A DNA stretch of 64,000 nt, from NCBI GenBank assembly GCA_041391925.1, contig JAWKNA010000008.1:124001-188000 (forward strand), read 5' to 3'. The notes beneath the pieces were generated by a model. The model was not told the DNA's origin, did not search any database, and saw only the letters and a list, made by a program, of their open reading frames with translations. A program made the position numbers and the translations under genes. Source of the stretch: JBPOFM01 sp041391925. GTDB taxonomy: Bacteria > Bacteroidota > Bacteroidia > Flavobacteriales > Flavobacteriaceae. Shown piece by piece: positions 18,465-26,791 of the stretch; position 1 is the stretch's first letter, and every line of letters begins with the position of its first letter.

Positions 18465-19046
18465 TTATAGGTTTTTTAATGCTTCTTTTATAATGGTTTC
18501 CACATTGGCATTAGGCTGGTTGGACACTATTTTGTCCACAACGCGTTCAGCTTGTTTTCTGACAAAGCCCAGAACTTCTAAAGCAGATAACGCCTCATCT
18601 TTGCTTGTATTGTTTTTAACGGCTGAAAGTTCATCTATATCAAACACTTTTAAGATTTTGTCCTTCAAATCCAAAATGACCCTTGCTGCAGTTTTCGCTC
18701 CAATTCCTTTTATGGATTGTATCAGAGCGACATCTCCATGGGCTATCCCTTCCTTAACTTGTTTTGGTGTCAATGATGACAGCATGGTACGGGCCGTGCT
18801 AGCTCCGACACCACTTACAGAAATCAACATTTTGAAAATCTCACGTTCAGCTAGTGAGGAAAAGCCATACAACGTGTGCGAATCTTCCTTAACGATTAAA
18901 TGCGAAAAGAGTTTTAAATTTTCTTGGTTGGGAATTTGGGAATACGTGTGCAAGGAAATGTTGAGCAAATAACCTACACCATTGCAATCAATAACAACGT
19001 CAGTCGGATTTTTTTCAACGAGTTTCCCTTGAATGTGCGTAATCAT
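18465..19046 (-). CDS. ruvA: Holliday junction branch migration protein RuvA
   Basis: The DNA-binding tetramer that targets RuvB to Holliday junctions in recombinational repair. Its 193 residues show the three family domains: N-terminal OB-fold (1-65, MITHIQGKLVEKNPTDVVID), helix-hairpin-helix region (about 70-140, with SVSGVGASTARTMLSS and SIKGIGAKTAARVILDLKDK), and the small C-terminal RuvB-contacting domain (about 150-193). Length is normal. sprA starts 4 bases downstream. RuvB is encoded separately at 25701-26723, as usual outside the proteobacterial ruvAB arrangement. Confidence 0.97.
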   Translation of the reverse strand: MITHIQGKLVEKNPTDVVIDCNGVGYLLNISLHTYSQIPNQENLKLFSHLIVKEDSHTLYGFSSLAEREIFKMLISVSGVGASTARTMLSSLTPKQVKEGIAHGDVALIQSIKGIGAKTAARVILDLKDKILKVFDIDELSAVKNNTSKDEALSALEVLGFVRKQAERVVDKIVSNQPNANVETIIKEALKNL

Positions 19047-19068
19047 TTACTGGCTTTAGTTAATGCCT

Positions 19069-19098
19069 CAAATGTAATAAAATTATTTGCATTACAAA
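19069..19098 (-). promoter_or_regulatory. Promoter of the ruvA-sprA unit
   Basis: Minus strand TTTG (19098-19095), 18 bases, TACATTTG (19076-19069), about 23 bases before the ruvA ATG. The -33 part lies in the 3' end of maeB. Confidence 0.6.
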
Positions 19099-21407
19099 GC
19101 CGATTCCTTCTCTAAAGACGCTTTCAATTCTTGTTCTTTTTTCTCCTTTTGCTGTGCATCAATGACGGCTATTGCAGTCATATTCACGATTTCATCAACA
19201 CTTGCTTCCAATTGCAAAATGTGGATGGGTTTGCGCATACCCATCATGATGGGTCCAATGGATTCCGCCTTGTTCAATTCCTTGAGAAGCTTATACGTAA
19301 TATTGGCCGCTTCAAGATTCGGGAAAATTAAGGTATTGACTTTTTTTCCAACCAATTTTGAAAACGGAAAAACCTCTTGAAGCATGTCGCTATTCAGAGC
19401 AAAATCAGTTTGCAGCTCTCCATCAATGATTAAATCGGGATGAGATTCATGCAATATTGCAACCGCCTTACGGACCTTGGAAGCTCCCGGATTTGGTGAA
19501 GACCCAAAATTTGAATAGGAAATCATGGCAATAACAGGTTCCATGCCAAACATTCGGACGGTTCTTGCGGTCATCAGTGCAATCTTTGCCAAGTCCTCTG
19601 CCGTTGGATCAATATTGATAGATGTGTCACTTAAAAACATAGGTCCTCTTTGTGTCATCATCAGATTGGTCGCAGCTGCCCTGGTAGCGTTTTTTGCAAG
19701 ACCTATCAATTCCAACATCGGTTTAAAAACGGTTGGATAACTTCTGGAATAACCAGAGATGAGTGCATCAGCATCACCTTCATTGACCATCATCGCTGCA
19801 AAATAATTACGCTCTCTTAGCAGTTTTTCGGCTGAATAACGTGTGACTCCTTTTCTTTTACGCTGTGCCCAATACCCTTCTGCATAACGGTTTCTGCGAC
19901 TTTCCTCTTCATCAGTTTTAGGGTCAATAATTTCAATATCTGCATCAAATTCTATTTCTGCCATTAATTGCTGAATGGTTTCCTTACGTCCCAACAAGAT
20001 AGGGATTGCAATTCCCTCATCATACGCAATTTGTGCAGCCTTTATAACATCCAGTTGATCAGCTTCAGCATAGACAACGCGCTTAGGATTCATTTTTGCC
20101 CTGTTGGTGAGTAAACGGACAATTTTATTGTCAGAACCCAAACGCTCCATAAGAGTGTCCCTATATTTATCCCAATCATCAATGGATTCTTTTGCAACGC
20201 CACTTTCCATTGCGGCTTTGGCAACAGCTGGTGGCACTTCGGCAATGAGACGTGGGTCAAAAGGTTTAGGGATGATGTATTCCTTTCCGAAGGTCAAGCG
20301 TGTTTCGCCATATGCAATGTTTACTTGCTCGGGCACTGGTTCTTTTGCCAACTTTGCCAAGGCTTTAACAGCTGCCATTTTCATGGCTTCATTGATTTTA
20401 GTTGCTCTTACATCCAATGCCCCACGGAAAATAAATGGGAATCCTAACACATTGTTCACTTGGTTAGGATGGTCGCTACGACCTGTAGCCATGATAATAT
20501 CGTCTCGAGTATCGATAGCCAATTGGTATTCAATTTCAGGATTAGGATTGGCCATGGCAAACACAATTGGGTTTTTAGCCATCGTCTTTAACATGTCTGG
20601 AGACACAATATCTGCTGTTGACAAACCAATAAACACATCTGCATTTTTCATGGCTTCTTCCAAGGTATCAATAGTACGATGGGTTGCAAATTCTCCTTTT
20701 TCAGCAGACAAATTTTCTCTGTCCAAACGAATGACACCTTTACTATCCAGCATGACCATATTTTCACGTTTAGCTCCAAAAGCCTGATACAATCGGGAAC
20801 ATGAAATTGCCGCTGCTCCAGCTCCGCTGATGACAATGGTCACATTTTCAATTTTCTTTTTTGCTATTTCCAAGGCATTCAACAAAGCCGCAGCCGAAAT
20901 AATGGCTGTACCATGTTGATCGTCATGCATCACTGGAATATCCAATTCTGCCTTTAAACGGCGTTCAATTTCAAATGCTTCAGGAGCTTTGATGTCTTCA
21001 AGATTGATGCCTCCAAAGGTAGGCGCAATCATCTTTACGGTTTGGATAAAAGTCTCCACATCTTCCGTATCTACTTCAATATCAAATACATCAATGTCTG
21101 CAAATATTTTAAATAGCAACCCCTTTCCTTCCATAACCGGTTTTGAAGCCTCAGGGCCAATATTTCCAAGCCCCAAAACTGCAGTTCCATTAGATATAAC
21201 CGCCACCAAGTTCCCTTTTGTCGTGTATTTATAGACGTTATTTTTGTCCTTCTCAATTTCCAAACATGGCTCTGCAACTCCTGGAGAATACGCTAATGAT
21301 AAATCCCTTTGGGTGGCATATTTCTTGGTGGGAACGACCTTGATTTTTCCAGGACTTGGCTTGGCATGATATACGAGTGCCTCTCTACGTCTGCTTTGCT
21401 TGCTCAT
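19092..21407 (-). CDS. maeB: NADP-dependent malic enzyme with C-terminal phosphotransacetylase-like domain
   Basis: Decarboxylates malate to pyruvate and makes NADPH. The 771-residue protein has the MaeB architecture: malic enzyme N-terminal domain with Y40 (LAYSPGVAEPCLEI), metal and substrate region HDDQHGTAI (161-169), NAD(P)-binding domain with GAGAAA (195-200), then from about residue 430 a phosphate acetyltransferase-like domain (GDADALISGYSRSYP, then MTQRGPMFLSDTSIN). In MaeB enzymes the second domain binds acetyl-CoA for regulation and is generally not an active transferase. A -7 element lies 25 bases before the start; the gene is divergent from the barrel protein at 21573. Confidence 0.95.
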   Translation of the reverse strand: MSKQSRRREALVYHAKPSPGKIKVVPTKKYATQRDLSLAYSPGVAEPCLEIEKDKNNVYKYTTKGNLVAVISNGTAVLGLGNIGPEASKPVMEGKGLLFKIFADIDVFDIEVDTEDVETFIQTVKMIAPTFGGINLEDIKAPEAFEIERRLKAELDIPVMHDDQHGTAIISAAALLNALEIAKKKIENVTIVISGAGAAAISCSRLYQAFGAKRENMVMLDSKGVIRLDRENLSAEKGEFATHRTIDTLEEAMKNADVFIGLSTADIVSPDMLKTMAKNPIVFAMANPNPEIEYQLAIDTRDDIIMATGRSDHPNQVNNVLGFPFIFRGALDVRATKINEAMKMAAVKALAKLAKEPVPEQVNIAYGETRLTFGKEYIIPKPFDPRLIAEVPPAVAKAAMESGVAKESIDDWDKYRDTLMERLGSDNKIVRLLTNRAKMNPKRVVYAEADQLDVIKAAQIAYDEGIAIPILLGRKETIQQLMAEIEFDADIEIIDPKTDEEESRRNRYAEGYWAQRKRKGVTRYSAEKLLRERNYFAAMMVNEGDADALISGYSRSYPTVFKPMLELIGLAKNATRAAATNLMMTQRGPMFLSDTSINIDPTAEDLAKIALMTARTVRMFGMEPVIAMISYSNFGSSPNPGASKVRKAVAILHESHPDLIIDGELQTDFALNSDMLQEVFPFSKLVGKKVNTLIFPNLEAANITYKLLKELNKAESIGPIMMGMRKPIHILQLEASVDEIVNMTAIAVIDAQQKEKKEQELKASLEKESAL

Positions 21408-21432
21408 AAAAACATTAATTAACTACAATCAA

Positions 21433-21440
21433 CAAAGGTA
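21433..21440 (-). promoter_or_regulatory. Probable -7 element of maeB
   Basis: Minus strand TACCTTTG, a full match to TAnnTTTG, 25 bases before the maeB ATG. I see no clear TTG at -33. Confidence 0.4.
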
Positions 21441-21531
21441 AGGGATTTGCAAGAAAAGAACGTAGAAAAAAGAAAATTGCAGGATCAAATCAAATTGTAG
21501 AATTTTGACAAAAAATGAGTTTGCAATCTCC

Positions 21532-21539
21532 TATATTTG
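21532..21539 (+). promoter_or_regulatory. Probable -7 element of the POTRA/barrel gene
   Basis: TATATTTG matches TAnnTTTG, 33 bases before the ATG at 21573. TTTG lies 24 bases upstream, slightly beyond the usual gap. It overlaps a TTG at 21537, which rules that codon out as the translation start. Confidence 0.45.
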
Positions 21540-21572
21540 AAACTGGTTGGCATCATTTTCCCATTATTTAAC

Positions 21573-23444
21573 ATGAATTTCAAACGGCTTATACTTATAA
21601 TCATCCTATTGAATGGTTTGCAAAGTTTTGCGCAGGTCAATCCCTCGAAAAAGGATTCCTCGAATGTCTATGATAAAATTGAAACCTATTCTAAAAAAAG
21701 AAAATCAACCAAATTCCTGCACAAACTTATTTTTAAATCCACAACTAAAAAACCTAACAGAAACATTAAAGCCTCCAAAAAGCAATCTTTAAGCCCATTT
21801 GAAGGAAAAATTATCCGAAATATAAAAATCCAAAGTCACGACCCTTTCGGATTTTCTTTTACTGATTCCACGGAAACTGCCAATAGTTGGTTAGAAAAAA
21901 CTGGCAATAATATTCATATAAAAACCAAACCATTTGCCGTTCGGAATTTTTTGCTCATCAAAAAAAATGAGCCCCTCGATAGTTTAACCTTATCAGAATC
22001 TGAACGTTTGTTGCGTTCGCAAAATTTCATTCGAAGTGTGGAAATAAAAGTAAAAGATGTCGGAATCTCAAAAGATTCTGTTGATGTTTTTATAGATGTT
22101 CTGGACTCGTGGAGCTTGATTCCAAAAATAGACCTATCCGCCTCAAAAAATACATTTCGTTTACGGGACAGGAATTTTTTGGGCTTTGGACATCAATTCG
22201 ATAATAGTATTACGAACCGTTTGGATGATGGAAAGAAGGCTTATAATTTTCGTTATGTGCTACCTAATTTCAAGAATACCTTTATCAGTACTTCGTTAGG
22301 GTATGATATCGATTTGAATGGTTTTTATGGAACATATTTTAAAATCAATCGTCCATTTTATTCACCATTGACTAAATGGGCTGGAGGCATATATGTGGAT
22401 GAACAATACCGAAAAGAGCCACTTCTCAATGAAGCATTGGAATCCAACGAGCAAAACTTCAAATACCAATCCCAAGATGTTTGGGCTGGTCGTTCCTTTA
22501 AATTATTTGAAGGGAATTCTGAAAAGGAACGGACCACACATTTGATTGGCTCCGTTAGGTTACTGCATTTGGATTATAAAGAAACTCCAAGTATTGACTA
22601 TGATAGTATTCGCTATTTTTCCAATGAAACTTTCTTCATTGGAAGCATGGGTATTACATCAAGGCAATTCATACAGGATTCTTATATATTTCAAGATGGC
22701 ATCACTGAAGATGTTCCTGTTGGGACTGTCTATGCTATGACTGGTGGAGTTCAGCATAAAAATCAAAGCGACCGATTGTATTTAGGCGCAAAAATTTCGC
22801 ATGGAAATTATTTCGATTGGGGCTATTTGAGCACCAATTTTGAGTACGGAACTTTTATAAACAATGGAAAATTGCAGCAGACGGCATATTCATTTCAGGC
22901 CAATTATTTTACGAATTTGATTTCGCTTGGAGAACGATGGAAAATGAGACAATTTTTAAAGCCACAGTTTATCATTGGCATCAATCGACTGAATTCCATT
23001 GGTGACCGATTGACCATTGATGAGCACAATCGATTCCAAGGTGTGTATGGAAATGATGAACAACGTGAAAACAGTGCTGGAATTCCTGGTTTTAAGAGTG
23101 ATTTGATGGGAACCAAAAAATATGTGCTATCTCTGCAAAGCCAATTTTATTCACCTTGGGAAGTATTGGGTTTTCGGTTGAATCCTTATGTAAATGTTAC
23201 AACAGGGCTGTTGGGAAATGAAGGTACAAGCATTACCAAAATTAGATTGTATTCCGCTTTTAGGGTCGGATTTATCGTCAGAAATGATTATTTAGTGTTT
23301 AGTTCGTTTCAATTATCCCTTTCCTATTATCCATCCATTCCTAGCCAAGGAGACCATATTTTCAACACAAATTCATTTGAAACTGAAGATTTTGGGTTTC
23401 AAAATTTTGAATTGGGAAAACCTACGCCTGTTTGGTATAATTAA
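21573..23444 (+). CDS. POTRA/beta-barrel outer-membrane protein (Omp85/BamA-like)
   Basis: A 623-residue exported protein. The signal peptide is MNFKRLILIIILLNGLQSFAQ-like (about 1-21). A basic linker follows, then a domain near 75-180 with the POTRA pattern: IIRNIKIQSHDPFG, FLLIKKNEPLDSLTLSESER, LLRSQNFIRSVEIKV. The remainder is a beta-barrel of Omp85 type (NFLGFGHQFDNSI, YNFRYVLPNFKNTF, RVGFIVRNDYLVFSSFQLSLSYYP). One POTRA is fewer than BamA's five and the protein is shorter, so it is more like a TamA-type or lineage-specific transporter than BamA. The ATG at 21573 is preferred to an upstream TTG. It converges on queG with a 4-base overlap. Confidence 0.78.
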   Translation: MNFKRLILIIILLNGLQSFAQVNPSKKDSSNVYDKIETYSKKRKSTKFLHKLIFKSTTKKPNRNIKASKKQSLSPFEGKIIRNIKIQSHDPFGFSFTDSTETANSWLEKTGNNIHIKTKPFAVRNFLLIKKNEPLDSLTLSESERLLRSQNFIRSVEIKVKDVGISKDSVDVFIDVLDSWSLIPKIDLSASKNTFRLRDRNFLGFGHQFDNSITNRLDDGKKAYNFRYVLPNFKNTFISTSLGYDIDLNGFYGTYFKINRPFYSPLTKWAGGIYVDEQYRKEPLLNEALESNEQNFKYQSQDVWAGRSFKLFEGNSEKERTTHLIGSVRLLHLDYKETPSIDYDSIRYFSNETFFIGSMGITSRQFIQDSYIFQDGITEDVPVGTVYAMTGGVQHKNQSDRLYLGAKISHGNYFDWGYLSTNFEYGTFINNGKLQQTAYSFQANYFTNLISLGERWKMRQFLKPQFIIGINRLNSIGDRLTIDEHNRFQGVYGNDEQRENSAGIPGFKSDLMGTKKYVLSLQSQFYSPWEVLGFRLNPYVNVTTGLLGNEGTSITKIRLYSAFRVGFIVRNDYLVFSSFQLSLSYYPSIPSQGDHIFNTNSFETEDFGFQNFELGKPTPVWYN

Positions 23445-24364
23445 TCTTTTAAAAACTCAATGTTGCGTTTCAGCCCTTCGAATTTGGTTCGTTTTACAGC
23501 TGATTGTTTAAACAATTCCTTAAATACATCTTCAGTGATGTCTTCCCAATCTTTCTTGGTCATAGACAATACTTCTGGATTTGGATTGAATAAAGGCTCA
23601 TTATGCGGTTTTGAAAACCGGTTCCAAGGGCAAACATCCTGACAAATATCGCAGCCAAACATCCAGTCGTTAAATTGACCTTTAAATTCACTCGGTATTT
23701 TATCTTTCAATTCAATGGTAAAATAGGAAATACACTTGCTGCCATCCACCACATAAGGTTGTGTAATGGCTTGTGTTGGGCAAGCATCGATGCATTTGGT
23801 ACAAGTGCCACAATGGTCAGTAGTTGGCAAATCGTATTCGAGGTCCAAATCGACAATCAACTCTGCAATAAAATAAAATGAGCCAACCTGCTGCGTCAAT
23901 AAATTGCTATGTTTTCCTATCCAGCCCAAACCCGATTTTGCCGCCCAAGACTTGTCCAAAACTGGAGCAGAATCTACAAAAGCGCGTCCATGAACCTCAC
24001 CAATTTCTTCGTGAATGAAATTTAAAAGTTGTTTCAATTTGTTTTTTATCACAAAATGGTAATCGGTTCCATAAGCATATTTGGAGAGCTTATAGCTTTC
24101 TGGATTTTGAGTTTGCGAAGGAAAATAATTCAACAATAAGGAAATAACGCTTTTGGAATCCTCAACCAATTTAGTCGGGTCCAAACGCTTGTCGAAATGG
24201 TTTTCCATATATTGCATTTCGCCATGCATGTTTTTTTTCAACCATTGTTCAAGCCGAGGTGCTTCTTCTTCCAAAAATTGTGCTTTGCTGATGCCACATG
24301 AAATGAACTCAAGCCGCTTGGCTTCGGTTTTTATCATCTGTGAATATGTGGCTTTGGAACTCAT
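23441..24364 (-). CDS. queG: Epoxyqueuosine reductase QueG
   Basis: Cobalamin-dependent, iron-sulfur enzyme that reduces epoxyqueuosine to queuosine in the tRNA wobble position, the last step of queuosine synthesis. The 307-residue protein has the catalytic aspartate region VDSAPVLDKSWA (D131 or D138 region), GLGWIGKH, and two 4Fe-4S clusters: CGTCTKCIDAC (C185, C188, C191, C195) plus C211 and CDICQDVC (C238, C241, C245). It is at the short end of the family and lacks the C-terminal HEAT repeats of longer forms. Its start overlaps the P450 stop by 4 bases, so ruvB-P450-queG is one unit. Confidence 0.94.
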   Translation of the reverse strand: MSSKATYSQMIKTEAKRLEFISCGISKAQFLEEEAPRLEQWLKKNMHGEMQYMENHFDKRLDPTKLVEDSKSVISLLLNYFPSQTQNPESYKLSKYAYGTDYHFVIKNKLKQLLNFIHEEIGEVHGRAFVDSAPVLDKSWAAKSGLGWIGKHSNLLTQQVGSFYFIAELIVDLDLEYDLPTTDHCGTCTKCIDACPTQAITQPYVVDGSKCISYFTIELKDKIPSEFKGQFNDWMFGCDICQDVCPWNRFSKPHNEPLFNPNPEVLSMTKKDWEDITEDVFKELFKQSAVKRTKFEGLKRNIEFLKD

Positions 24365-25701
24365 GGGGTGCGTTTGGTAAACTTCATTTCTACATCCACA
24401 GGCTTTAAAGTAATGAGAGGATTTATTTTAACGTCTTTTTTATTGGTTTCGATATTAAATTCATTGAGAATGGTATTGACCGTCAGCATCATTTCGTACA
24501 TCGCAAAATTGTTGCCAATACAAAGTCTTGGGCCAGCTCCAAAAGGCATGTAATAAGAGGCCGTCTCTTTTCGGTTTTCATCAGAAAAACGATTGGGCTC
24601 AAAAGATTCTGGATGTTTCCAATAACGTTTGTTGCGGTGCATTTCATAAATTGAAATGCCTATCAATGTTCCTTTTCTAATATGATAATTGCCCAATATA
24701 CCATCTTCCAATGCCACACGGTCGGTTATCCAAGCAGAAGGGTATAGCCGCATGCTTTCTTCTATGCACTGTTTGATGTAATTCAGTTTTGGAAGTGCCC
24801 GCAATGCTTCGGCATCATTAGTAATAACAACACTTTCCTTTTGCGCTCTTTCAAGTTGCTTTTTGTGATTTGCCAACAAAAACAGCGTAAAGGTTAAGGC
24901 ATTCGCAGTAGTTTCATGGCCAGCCACAAAAAGGATTAAAATTTCATCTATAAGTTGTTCATTGGTCATCGAGCTGCCATCTTCATATTTGGCATTGAGC
25001 AACATATCCAATAGATCATCATGTGTTTCTCTCGATTGTCTTCTATTTTCTATCAGTGTGTTAATAATTTTACGACTTTCTACCACTAACTTCATATGCC
25101 GATTAAAATCCCCTTTAACTGTAAACCAAAGTCTTTTGTGAGGTTGCCTAATGTCTTTGATAATGAATTTTTGAAGGGTTTCAATAATTGTTTGAAGTCG
25201 TTTGAGTGTTTCCTTTTCCGCAGAATAATTGAACAAGGATTTAGCCACAACCTGAAAAGCGAGTTCATTCATCAACGGATAGAGATGGACAAAGCTTTCG
25301 GTAGTTAAGGTTTTGACTTGTTCATGGATGGCTTTATTGATGATTGACACAAGGTTGTTGATTTTTTCTTTATGGAAACCTGGCTGGATCAACCGACGCT
25401 GCTGCAACCAATAATCGCCTGTGGAGGTCAATAAGCCGTATCCCAAATATCTAGATAGAAATTTGGTCTGTAATTTCGATTTATCGTAAACTTTATGATG
25501 TTTTTGAAGCACATGTTTTGCTAGATTGGCATCCCTTGTCAAAATTATAGGCTTACTGAAAAATGGCGTGACCGAAAACGAATCGTCGTCACTCAAATTA
25601 AAATAGTTGTGATGAAATGGAATTGGGTTTTTGGTGATTTCAGATGAATGCAGCAAGAAATTAAAAAAAGAAATGCGATATGGATAACTATATCGAGACA
25701 T
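24361..25701 (-). CDS. Cytochrome P450
   Basis: Heme-thiolate monooxygenase of 446 residues. The I-helix oxygen-activation motif AGHETT is at 260-265, the K-helix ExxR at E315-R318 (EESMRLYP), the PERF-like segment ESFEPNRF near 365-372, and the heme-ligand loop FGAGPRLCIG with C394. The pattern resembles the CYP4/CYP102 heme-domain lineage, which often oxidises fatty acids; the substrate here is unknown. No ferredoxin or reductase gene is in the window and no reductase is fused. It overlaps ruvB by one base and queG by 4, so it is expressed with DNA-repair and tRNA-modification genes for no evident reason. Confidence 0.93.
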   Translation of the reverse strand: MSRYSYPYRISFFNFLLHSSEITKNPIPFHHNYFNLSDDDSFSVTPFFSKPIILTRDANLAKHVLQKHHKVYDKSKLQTKFLSRYLGYGLLTSTGDYWLQQRRLIQPGFHKEKINNLVSIINKAIHEQVKTLTTESFVHLYPLMNELAFQVVAKSLFNYSAEKETLKRLQTIIETLQKFIIKDIRQPHKRLWFTVKGDFNRHMKLVVESRKIINTLIENRRQSRETHDDLLDMLLNAKYEDGSSMTNEQLIDEILILFVAGHETTANALTFTLFLLANHKKQLERAQKESVVITNDAEALRALPKLNYIKQCIEESMRLYPSAWITDRVALEDGILGNYHIRKGTLIGISIYEMHRNKRYWKHPESFEPNRFSDENRKETASYYMPFGAGPRLCIGNNFAMYEMMLTVNTILNEFNIETNKKDVKINPLITLKPVDVEMKFTKRTP

Positions 25702-26723
25702 TAGAACAAGCCTCCTTGAATACCTCCTTTAATTTTGCCCAAATGTTTATACGCCAATTCTGTCACTTCACGTCCGCGAGGTGTACGCATGATGAAACCT
25801 TGTTGTATCAAAAATGGTTCGTAGACTTCTTCAATGGTTTCGGCACTTTCACTGACTGCGGTAGCAAGTGTTGTAATACCGACTGGGCCACCTTTAAATT
25901 TATCGATGATCGTTGTCAGGATTTTATTGTCCATCTCATCCAAACCGTGGGCATCAACATTTAATGCCTGTAATGCGAACTTGGCAATTTTTATATCAAT
26001 TGTTCCGTCTCCTTTAATTTGCGCAAAATCCCTAACGCGACGTAATAATGCATTGGCGATTCGTGGTGTTCCCCTGCTCCTTCCTGCAATTTCAACTGCT
26101 GCTTCCATGGATATTGGAACGTTTAAAATTGAGGCGCTGCGCTGAACAATAGTTGTCAATAATTCGGTATTGTAATATTGCAATCTGCTTTGGATTCCAA
26201 ATCGTGCTCGCATCGGTGAGGTCAACAATCCTGAACGTGTGGTTGCGCCAATCAACGTAAATGGATTCAAATTGATTTGCACAGTTCTGGCATTCGGACC
26301 AGATTCAATCATGATATCGATTTTATAATCTTCCATGGCAGAATACAGATATTCTTCCACAATGGGGCTCAATCGGTGGATTTCATCAATAAACAGCACA
26401 TCGCGATCCTCCAAATTGGTCAACAAACCTGCCAAGTCTCCAGGTTTGTCCAAAACAGGACCAGAAGTTACTTTGATACCAACATTCAATTCGCAGGCAA
26501 GAATATGAGCCAACGTCGTTTTTCCCAATCCAGGAGGGCCATGAAATAAAGTGTGATCCAGAGCTTCTTTACGAAGATTTGCAGCTTTTACAAAAATTTG
26601 AAGATTTTCCAACACTTGATCTTGACCTGTAAAATCGTCAAATGACAAGGGCCTCAATTTTCTTTCTACATCGAGTTCTTCGGGTGAAAAATTATCCTTG
26701 GATGGATTTAGGTTGTTGTTCAT
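25701..26723 (-). CDS. ruvB: Holliday junction branch migration helicase RuvB
   Basis: Hexameric AAA+ motor that drives branch migration with RuvA. Walker A GPPGLGKTT (62-70), Walker B with DEIH (112-115), sensor segment GATTRSGLLTSPMRARFG, and the C-terminal winged-helix domain with TPRGREVTELAYKHLG are all intact. I start at the ATG at 26723, giving 340 residues and the NxNLNP opening common in flavobacteria. An ATG at 26732 adds three residues, but its codon overlaps a -7 promoter element at 26730-26737. First gene of ruvB-P450-queG. Confidence 0.97.
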   Translation of the reverse strand: MNNNLNPSKDNFSPEELDVERKLRPLSFDDFTGQDQVLENLQIFVKAANLRKEALDHTLFHGPPGLGKTTLAHILACELNVGIKVTSGPVLDKPGDLAGLLTNLEDRDVLFIDEIHRLSPIVEEYLYSAMEDYKIDIMIESGPNARTVQINLNPFTLIGATTRSGLLTSPMRARFGIQSRLQYYNTELLTTIVQRSASILNVPISMEAAVEIAGRSRGTPRIANALLRRVRDFAQIKGDGTIDIKIAKFALQALNVDAHGLDEMDNKILTTIIDKFKGGPVGITTLATAVSESAETIEEVYEPFLIQQGFIMRTPRGREVTELAYKHLGKIKGGIQGGLF

Positions 26724-26729
26724 ATCAAA

Positions 26730-26737
26730 CAAAGATA
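26730..26737 (-). promoter_or_regulatory. Probable -7 element of the ruvB unit
   Basis: Minus strand TATCTTTG matches TAnnTTTG, 7 bases before the preferred ruvB ATG at 26723. The leader would be very short. No clear -33 TTG; the terminator of the oxidase unit occupies that place. Confidence 0.38.
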
Positions 26738-26741
26738 AACA

Positions 26742-26770
26742 AAAAGCCTTTCTAAATTAGAAAGGCTTTT
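26742..26770 (-). terminator. Terminator of the act-cox unit
   Basis: AAAAGCCTTTCTAA, one base, then its exact complement TTAGAAAGGCTTTT. It follows the coxA stop by about 20 bases on the minus strand and separates it from ruvB. Confidence 0.85.
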
Positions 26771-26791
26771 GTGTAGAATATTATTTTTGTC

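Noticed and set aside
21537..21572. Upstream TTG start of the POTRA/barrel gene
   Set aside because: It overlaps a TAnnTTTG promoter element; the ATG at 21573 gives a proper signal peptide.
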